Below, in pieces: positions 1-6,193 of a stretch of 6,193 bases of DNA (the stretch's first letter is position 1; each line of letters opens with the position of its first letter). The stretch comes from Planctomycetota bacterium (lineage in GTDB: Bacteria > Planctomycetota > UBA1135 > GCA-002686595): NCBI GenBank assembly GCA_013140785.1, contig JABFRZ010000659.1:1-6193 (forward strand), read 5' to 3'. A program made the position numbers and the translations under genes. A model generated the notes under the pieces. The model searched no databases, was not told the DNA's origin, and saw nothing but the letters and a program-made list of their open reading frames with translations.

Positions 1-2102
1 CCGTCCCACCTCGCGATGTGGTTCGCCGCCACTCCGTTCACGCTCGTGAAGTCGCCTCCGGCGTAGAGCTTCCGCCCGCCGCCGTCGTCGTACATGGCCA
101 GGGCGGCGACGCTGCCGTTCCTCTCACCCGCGCCCGCGCCGCTCCAGGTGGAGCCGAACGACCTCGCGAGCCCGTTCGCTGCCTGACCGCCCGCGGTCGT
201 GAACGAACCGCCGGCGCAGAGCACCTGATAGTCTCCGCCGTCTTGCACGGCCAGGACCTCGACGTCACCGTTCATTCCGCTCCCGATGGGCGCCCAGCTC
301 GAGCCGCTCCACCTCGCGATCCGCAGCGCCGACACGCTGCCCGCGGCCGTGAAGGAACCGCCCGCGTAGAGCTCGGGCGGGCGATCGTCGGACAAGGACG
401 CGTACGCCGCCAGGGCGAGGACGTCGCCGTTCACGCCGCTCCCGAGCGCGGTCCAGCTCGAGCCGTCCCACTTCGCGACGTGGCTCGCCAGCCCGCGGCC
501 TGCGCGCGAGAACGCGCCTCCTGCGTAGAGCGCCGGTCCGCTTCCATCGTCGTGCACCACCAGTGCGCGGACCGGGCCGTCCATCCCGCCGCCGAGCGCG
601 GCCCAGCTCGAGCCGTCCCACTTCGCGATCCGCCGCGCCAGCACGCCGCCCGCGGAAGTGAACTCGCCTCCGGCGTAGAGCGCCGGCCCGCCGCCGTCGT
701 CGTACACCGCCAGGGTCTCGACTCCGCCGTTCACTCCGCTGCCGAGCGCCGACCAGCTCGTGCCGTCCCAGCGTGCGACGTGCTTCGCGGCGACGCCGCC
801 CGCAGCCGTGAAGCGGCCTCCTGCGTAGAGCGCCGGCCCGCTTCCATCGTCGTGCACCGCCAGGACCTCGACGTCGCCGCTCACGCCGCTGCCGACCGGC
901 GACCATCGTGAGCCGTCCCACCTCGCGATCCGGCTCGTCGACGAACCACCCGATGTGCTGAAGAGGCCTGCGGCGTAGAGCGCTTCGCCGCCGTCATCGT
1001 CGTACACGGCCAGCGCGCGGACCTCTCCGTCCGTCCCGCTGCCGAGGGGTCTCCAGCTCGTCGCGTCCCACTTGCCGATGAACTTCGGCGCCTCCGAGCC
1101 CCCGAAGTTGCCTCCGATGTAGAGCGCCGGCCCGCTGCCGTCGTCGTATCCCGCCAAGGCGAAGACGGTGTCGTCCTCGTAGTCGATGTCGATTCCAAGC
1201 CCCGACCAGCTCGAGCCGTCCCACTTCGCGACGCAGCTGCCCGGGTATCCGAACTGGCCTCCGGCGTAGAGCGCCGGCCCGCCGCCGTCGTCGTGCACCG
1301 CGAGGTTCTGGATGTTGCCGCCGATCCCCCCGCCGACCGCCGACCAGCTCGAGCCGTCCCAGCGCGCGACCGAGAACGCCGGCATGCCGCCTGCGGTCCC
1401 GAAGGAGCCTCCGACGTAGAGCGCCGGGCCCGCGCCGTCCTTGTACACCGCCAGGGCCTCGACCTCGATCTCGTCGACCTCGTCGAACTCGTCGTCCACG
1501 CCGCTGCCGAGGGGTGCCCAGCTCGAGCCGTTCCACCGTGCGATCCGGCTCGCCGCCACGCCGCCCGCGGTCGTGAAGACTCCTCCGGCGTAGAGCGCGT
1601 GCCCGCTGCCGTCGTCGAAGACCGCCAGGGCGTGGACCTCGCCATCCGTCCCGCTGCCGAGCGCAGACCAGCTCGAGCCGTCCCAGCGCGCGACGTTGTT
1701 CGCGCTGCCGCCCGCGCTCGTGAAGCCGCCTCCGGCGTAGAGCGCGTGCCCGCTGCCGTCGTCGTACACGGCCAGGGCGTGGACCGAGCCGCTCACTCCC
1801 CCGCTGAGCGCCGACCAGCTCGCGCCGTCCCACCTCGCGATGTGGCTTGCGAGTACGCCGCCCGCCGTCGTGAAGGAGCCTCCGGCGTAGAGCGCCGGCC
1901 CGCCGCCGTCGTCGTACACCACCAGCGCCTGGACGGAGGGGACCTGAGGCGTGCCATTCATCCCGCTGCCGAGCGCCGTCCAGCTCGAGCCGTCCCACTT
2001 CGCGATCCGGTTCGCCGCCGCGCCGCCGGCGGTCGTGAAGGAGCCTCCGGCGTAGAGCGCGGACCCGCCGCCGTCGTCGTAGAGCGCCAGCGCCGCGATC
2101 GG
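1..2102 (-). repeat. Tandem coding repeat array, 14 units of about 150 bp
   Basis: The most conserved DNA word, tagagc on the plus strand (the LY codons of LYAGG), recurs at about 64, 214 (as cagagc), 367, 527, 677, 827, 977, 1120, 1267, 1417, 1591, 1738, 1888 and 2053. Spacings are 143-174 bp with a mode of 150 bp, always a protein-frame-preserving number allowing for small in-frame insertions. A second conserved block, gagccgtccca on the plus strand, encodes WDGS. Units are similar but not identical, so this is an old array that is still being homogenised or conserved, not a recent amplification. There is no spacer structure, so it is not a CRISPR array. Confidence 0.92.
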
Positions 2103-2564
2103 ACCGTTGGTGCCCGGTTCTCCCCCGAACGTCGGCAGCCACGCCGGCGAGCACGAGCCTCCGCGCACGAGCCGCAGCGGATCCACGCGAGTCCAGCGGG
2201 TTGACGCGCTCAGCACGACGCTCGCGCTCGCGACGAGGTTTCCTCCTGCGCTACCCACGGCGGCGACCTCCAGGCTCGTCGCCTCGAACTGCACCTCCAC
2301 CGCCAACCGGTAATTACCGGCCACGTCCGTGATGGCCTTGCCTCCCGCGCTGCTCACGACCACCGCGCCTTCGGCGGGGGAGCCGTCGGGCGCGAGCACG
2401 AACCCCTCGAGCGTCACCCTCACCATGGGCTGCCGGCCGTCACCGATTGGCGCCGTCGGCGCGCCTGAAGGCTTGCCCTGGGCCGCAAGCGCTTCGACCT
2501 GCGCGAGCGTTGCGCAGGTCGCCACGATCAAGACGCTTCCAAGGCGGGTAACTCTCGCGTCCAC
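1..2564 (-). CDS. Secreted repeat protein, N-terminal part (signal peptide, carboxypeptidase-regulatory-like domain, 14 ~50-aa repeats); runs off left edge
   Basis: The frame is open from a GTG at 2564-2562 to position 1 (854 full codons, no stop). Residues 1-27 look like a Sec signal peptide: MDAR, a positive R7, the hydrophobic run LGSVLIVATCATLA, and a likely cut after ALA27. Residues 48-103 fit a carboxypeptidase-regulatory-like beta-sandwich (VTLEGFVLAPDGSPAEGAVV, then TDVAGNYRL). A linker with one cysteine (C138) and WLPTFGG leads to 14 repeats from residue 155 on. The repeat consensus is ALAVYDDGSGPALYAGG, then FTTAGG, then RIAKWDGSSW, then ALGSGMNG. Repeats of this length and glycine pattern probably form beta-propeller blades, reminiscent of delta-60-type repeats; that is inference. 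The protein is probably exported or on the surface, with unknown ligand. The gene follows lepA by 165 bp. The C-terminus is outside the window; by analogy with the paralogue at the right edge it may end in an HYR or sorting domain. The specific role is not known. Confidence 0.88.
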   Translation of the reverse strand, partial: MDARVTRLGSVLIVATCATLAQVEALAAQGKPSGAPTAPIGDGRQPMVRVTLEGFVLAPDGSPAEGAVVVSSAGGKAITDVAGNYRLAVEVQFEATSLEVAAVGSAGGNLVASASVVLSASTRWTRVDPLRLVRGGSCSPAWLPTFGGEPGTNGPIAALALYDDGGGSALYAGGSFTTAGGAAANRIAKWDGSSWTALGSGMNGTPQVPSVQALVVYDDGGGPALYAGGSFTTAGGVLASHIARWDGASWSALSGGVSGSVHALAVYDDGSGHALYAGGGFTSAGGSANNVARWDGSSWSALGSGTDGEVHALAVFDDGSGHALYAGGVFTTAGGVAASRIARWNGSSWAPLGSGVDDEFDEVDEIEVEALAVYKDGAGPALYVGGSFGTAGGMPAFSVARWDGSSWSAVGGGIGGNIQNLAVHDDGGGPALYAGGQFGYPGSCVAKWDGSSWSGLGIDIDYEDDTVFALAGYDDGSGPALYIGGNFGGSEAPKFIGKWDATSWRPLGSGTDGEVRALAVYDDDGGEALYAAGLFSTSGGSSTSRIARWDGSRWSPVGSGVSGDVEVLAVHDDGSGPALYAGGRFTAAGGVAAKHVARWDGTSWSALGSGVNGGVETLAVYDDGGGPALYAGGEFTSAGGVLARRIAKWDGSSWAALGGGMDGPVRALVVHDDGSGPALYAGGAFSRAGRGLASHVAKWDGSSWTALGSGVNGDVLALAAYASLSDDRPPELYAGGSFTAAGSVSALRIARWSGSSWAPIGSGMNGDVEVLAVQDGGDYQVLCAGGSFTTAGGQAANGLARSFGSTWSGAGAGERNGSVAALAMYDDGGGRKLYAGGDFTSVNGVAANHIARWD

Positions 2565-2569
2565 AGCCA

Positions 2570-2574
2570 CTCCT
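2570..2574 (-). promoter_or_regulatory. Ribosome binding site deciding the start of the repeat protein
   Basis: The minus strand reads AAGAGGAG, then TGGCT, then GTG GAC GCG. AGGAG lies 5 nt upstream of the GTG at 2564. A second in-frame GTG at 2570-2568 overlaps the Shine-Dalgarno itself, so it cannot be the start. The chosen GTG puts a well-formed signal peptide directly at the N-terminus, which supports the choice. Confidence 0.7.
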
Positions 2575-2729
2575 CTTCGTAGATCGGGCTCGTCTGCGGG
2601 CCGAGATCCTCCAAGAACGGGCGCCGGTCGAGACCCAAGCCTATGGGCCTTGATCCATCCCGGCTAGCCTCCCCGGTGGCTTTCCGGCCGCGTTTGCCGG
2701 ATCTTCCGGAGGAAGGCGCTTCTCGCTCC

Positions 2730-4541
<1,812 letters not shown>

Positions 4542-4550
4542 GGGGCGGAG

Positions 4551-4577
4551 AGAATACGGGCGCGCCCGGGATGTCAG
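4551..4577 (-). promoter_or_regulatory. Weak candidate lepA promoter with internal 12-bp palindrome
   Basis: On the minus strand CTGACA (4577-4572, 5 of 6 to the sigma-70 -35 box) is followed after 15 bp by TATTCT (4556-4551, 4 of 6 to the -10 box). The spacer is shorter than the usual 17 bp. Transcription from here would give only a few bases of leader before the GTG at 4541, which would fit the missing Shine-Dalgarno. The spacer contains the perfect palindrome CGGGCGCGCCCG (4557-4568). In such GC-rich DNA both could arise by chance. Confidence 0.18.
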
Positions 4578-4757
4578 TCGTCGAAAAACTCTGCAACGCC
4601 TTGGCGTCCCGTTCCCGTGCGCCGGCGCCCGCTCCAAGCGCTCGTCTTGGGACAGAGTCACCCGCCTCGGAAGAGCTCATGGTCTCGCGAAGAACCAGCG
4701 GGTCCTCGCACGGACAGGGCTCCGCTCCGCGCGGCCCCCATTCGCCGCGAGCACCGA

Positions 4758-5225
4758 TCAGGAGTCGAGGGCCCTGCGCACCCTGAGGGCATCTCTCAGG
4801 ATCGGGAGCTGGGCCACGTCCTTCGGCCGGCCGGCCGCTTCCTTGGATGCGATCACGTCCTCGAGCGCGGCCACCACGGCCTCCAGCGTGCCCATCGCGA
4901 CCTTCACGCTGCGGGAACGCAGCGCTTCGAAGCGCAGCTTCCCTGAGATCTCGTCGAACAGGATGTCCAGGTGAGCACGGGGCGTGGGGATGCGGAGGGT
5001 GCGCGAGAGGGGCGAGATCTGGACCGCCTTGCGACCCAGGACCTGCTCCAATTGCTTCAGCTTCTCCCGGTTCTTGGGCGTGTCGCGCACGAGGACGTCC
5101 AGGTCTTCGGTGGTGATCGGAGCACCTTGTAGGAGGGCCGCCACGCTGCCGATCACGATGGCTTCGATCCCGCAGTCGCGCAGGGCTCCCAGCACCTCCT
5201 CGACGAAGGCTTCGTCAGAAGACAT
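4758..5225 (-). CDS. Small nucleotidyltransferase-fold protein (AbiEii/DUF6036-like)
   Basis: The protein has 155 residues. Residues 20-46 hold a pol-beta-type nucleotidyltransferase core: VIGS (G26, S27), then ITTEDLDVLV with the metal-binding pair D41 and D43. HLDIL supplies a plausible third acidic residue, D87. The C-terminal part carries LEDVIASKEAAGRPKD (about 121-136), a tail typical of stand-alone bacterial nucleotidyltransferases annotated as AbiEii- or DUF6036-like. It lacks the R-G-x-A-x-x-x-S-D pattern of HEPN-paired MNT antitoxins. Related proteins include toxins that transfer nucleotides to tRNA or proteins, but many are uncharacterised, so the substrate is unknown. The ATG overlaps the end of the upstream 66-residue gene by 11 bp, implying translational coupling. 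It is followed by 216 bp before lepA. The fold is fairly sure, the toxin role only a possibility. Confidence 0.85.
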   Translation of the reverse strand: MSSDEAFVEEVLGALRDCGIEAIVIGSVAALLQGAPITTEDLDVLVRDTPKNREKLKQLEQVLGRKAVQISPLSRTLRIPTPRAHLDILFDEISGKLRFEALRSRSVKVAMGTLEAVVAALEDVIASKEAAGRPKDVAQLPILRDALRVRRALDS

Positions 5226-5415
5226 AGACGCCTGGGCGAATCTGACGGACGAAGATGCCGCGGCCCATGCCCCACGGCTGGAAGATTGCCACGAGGATCG
5301 CGTGGAGATCGCCCGGATCGATGTCGGGCAGAAGGACGGCCAGGCGGCTGCGCTCCTCTTCGACCCGCTTCAAGACGGCATCGAAGTCGTCGGAATGCTG
5401 GTTCTTGGGCTGCAT
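5215..5415 (-). CDS. 66-aa protein of unknown function, coupled to the nucleotidyltransferase gene
   Basis: I do not recognise this family. It starts MQPKNQHSDD and has a charged predicted helix (FDAVLKRVEEERSRLAVLLP, residues 11-30). A short hydrophobic helix follows (GDLHAILVAIF, 35-45), then a glycine-rich turn (PWGMGRG) and a beta-like end (IFVRQIRPGVYVF). There is no signal peptide; the hydrophobic part is too short for a convincing membrane span. Its stop codon TGA (5217-5215) lies inside the first codons of the nucleotidyltransferase gene, whose ATG is at 5225. GGAG lies about 12 nt before its ATG, a slightly long spacing. The coupled order and small size would suit an antitoxin or accessory subunit, but nothing in the sequence proves it. 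The reading frame overlaps a competing frame at 5153-5608; I prefer this one because of the coupling and the sensible helix-strand pattern. Confidence 0.68.
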   Translation of the reverse strand: MQPKNQHSDDFDAVLKRVEEERSRLAVLLPDIDPGDLHAILVAIFQPWGMGRGIFVRQIRPGVYVF

Positions 5416-5558
5416 GGGCGCTGCGCTCTCCGTCTAACGAGGCGCTGGGAGAATGGCTTCTTTTCGCTGCGCCGTCGAGGGCATGCGCCTCGGGGCGTGG
5501 GTTCGCGGGCGAGGCCTTGCGGAGAATCACGCGCCGAGCCTCCTCGGCGAGGAGCTCG

Positions 5559-6179
5559 TCAACGCTGGCGTCTCTTGACTTCGACCTGCACGGTGACCGG
5601 GAACCCACACGTGGACTGATTGCCCGAAGCGTCCGTGGCCGTGCAGTTCACGAGGGTCGTGCCGCGCGGGAAGAAGCTGCCCGAGGGAGGCACGCACACG
5701 ACGACTGGTGTGGGATCATCGTAGTCGGTGGCCGTGACCGAGAAGGTCACGACCTCCCCGGGCGGGCTGCCCCGGCGGTCGAGCGCGAACACGGACTGAG
5801 GACAGGAGAGAGTCGGCGCAGGCGGGCATCCCATCCACTTGGCGAGGTAGCTGTCGCCGGAGTCGGGTGCGCTCAAGAAGTCACCTCCCGCGTAGAGCGC
5901 CGGCCCGCTGCCGTCGTCGTACACCGTCAGGGCTTGGACCGGGTTGCTCATCCCGCTTCTCAACGCCGCCCAGCTCGAGCCATCCCATTTCGCGACCCCG
6001 CTCGCCGCCCCGCCGCCTGCGCTCGAGAAGTTGCCTCCCGCGTGGAGCGCCGGCCCGCTGCCGTCGTCGTACACCGTCAGGGAATAGACACTGCCGTTCA
6101 TCCCGCTGCCCAACGCCGTCCAGCTCGCGCCATCCCACTTCGCGATGTCGTTCGCCGGCGCTCTACGCGGGAGGCCAGT
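5559..6179 (-). CDS. Secreted repeat protein, C-terminal part ending in an HYR domain; 5' end missing
   Basis: The stop TGA is at 5561-5559. Going upstream the frame stays open to an in-frame TGA at 6182-6180. That stop lies beyond the strand switch near 6153-6160, so the real N-terminus is absent and the ATG at 6113 is only an internal methionine. Visible are the end of one repeat (NDIAKWDGASW), a full repeat (VYSLTVYDDGSGPALHAGG... through WDGSSWAALRSG) and a last repeat that ends abnormally in LAKWMGC. The final 88 residues (5562-5825) match an HYR (hyalin repeat) domain, an immunoglobulin-like fold. Hallmarks are VTFSVTATD, VVCVPPSGSFFPRGTTLVNC and TATDASGN...CGFPVTVQV, with four cysteines that could form two disulfides. 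It is a paralogue of the repeat protein at the left edge. HYR domains usually sit in extracellular adhesive proteins, so an exported or surface role is inferred. Confidence 0.87.
   Translation of the reverse strand, partial: TGLPRRAPANDIAKWDGASWTALGSGMNGSVYSLTVYDDGSGPALHAGGNFSSAGGGAASGVAKWDGSSWAALRSGMSNPVQALTVYDDGSGPALYAGGDFLSAPDSGDSYLAKWMGCPPAPTLSCPQSVFALDRRGSPPGEVVTFSVTATDYDDPTPVVVCVPPSGSFFPRGTTLVNCTATDASGNQSTCGFPVTVQVEVKRRQR
5829..6156 (-). repeat. Coding repeats of the right-hand paralogue, two units plus a fragment
   Basis: The same conserved word as in the left array occurs at 5893 (tagagc) and 6043 (tggagc, giving H in place of Y), again 150 bp apart, and cagctcg...ccatccca blocks encode WDGxSW. 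The units are closer to each other than to many units of the left array, for example sharing SLTVYDDGSG/ALTVYDDGSG. The array ends at the strand switch. Confidence 0.85.
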
Positions 6180-6193
6180 TCACGAGCGCGGGT
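6158..6193 (+). repeat. Fragment of the same coding repeat in opposite orientation
   Basis: On the plus strand GCG CTC TAC GCG GGA GGC CAG TTC ... GCG GGT translates as ALYAGGQFTSAG, the signature half of the repeat unit. All other copies in the window read on the minus strand. It is preceded not by VYDDGSGP but directly by the inverted neighbour unit, with only the short palindrome CGCCGGCG (6153-6160) at the junction. Confidence 0.85.

Noticed and set aside
1..2102. CRISPR array or non-coding satellite because of regular spacing.
   Set aside because: The period is 150 bp, the units are divergent and preserve an open frame with a clear protein consensus; there is no short identical repeat with unique spacers.
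1..2154. Long open frames on the plus strand and in other minus-strand frames across the repeat region, and across lepA (for example 2970-4946 plus).
   Set aside because: They are rich in Arg, Ala and Pro, follow the period of the real repeats, and are the expected by-product of GC-rich DNA opposite or out of frame with real genes.
2688..2715. Hairpins after lepA (CTTCC GGA GGAAG at 2703-2715, and TCCGG/CCGGA next to it) as a terminator.
   Set aside because: Stems of only 5 bp and no T-run on the minus strand; too weak to call.
4542..4661. Longer lepA reading frame starting upstream at 4661.
   Set aside because: The extra 40 residues resemble no LepA N-terminus, and the family's conserved start lines up with the GTG at 4541.
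4681..4757. GC-rich stem after the nucleotidyltransferase stop as a terminator.
   Set aside because: Only a 4-bp GGGC/GCCC stem with no T-run; not distinguishable from background.
5432..5492. Possible integron cassette boundary: GTTAGAC on the minus strand (GTTRRRY) just before the 66-aa gene, and an 8-bp inverted repeat CGAGGCGC/GCGCCTCG at 5438-5445 and 5485-5492.
   Set aside because: The matching RYYYAAC end of an attC site is missing (only a CGCGAAC-like sequence is found), and no attC-like site lies after the nucleotidyltransferase gene at 4542-4757. A single 7-bp consensus hit and an inverted repeat are easily met by chance in this composition.

Overview
The window is GC-rich bacterial DNA in which every supported gene lies on the minus strand. 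The only reliably nameable gene is lepA (elongation factor 4). Both edges lie inside secreted proteins built from a ~50-residue repeat (LYAGG...WDGSSW...LGSG). Repeats of this kind are, as far as I recall, common in Planctomycetota and in uncultured Deltaproteobacteria/Myxococcota-like genomes. Together with the LepA sequence this points to a high-GC, large-genome environmental bacterium, perhaps a planctomycete. That placement is inference; no rRNA or other strong marker is present.

Layout in the direction of transcription (right to left). (1) 5559-6179: C-terminal part of a repeat protein ending in an HYR (hyalin) domain, 5' end missing. (2) 5215-5415 and 4758-5225: a 66-residue protein of unknown function overlapping by 11 bp a 155-residue nucleotidyltransferase-fold protein. 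The pair looks like a small two-gene module, possibly toxin-antitoxin-like. (3) 2730-4541: complete lepA with a GTG start. (4) 1-2564: N-terminal 854 residues of a second repeat protein, with a ribosome binding site, signal peptide, carboxypeptidase-regulatory-like domain and 14 repeats, running off the left edge without a stop. Intergenic gaps are short (165, 216 and 143 bp) and hold no RNA gene, CRISPR array or insertion sequence that I can see.

The genes do not form an obvious pathway: lepA is housekeeping, the repeat proteins are exported or surface proteins, and the nucleotidyltransferase pair is accessory. The most unusual feature is at the right edge. At about 6153-6160 the repeat switches strand in mid-unit: to the left it reads on the minus strand, and the last 36 bases encode the same repeat on the plus strand. 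This is either an assembly or amplification chimera at a repeat or a real inversion breakpoint. Apart from that and the uncharacterised two-gene module, I see an ordinary region and no convincing new system.
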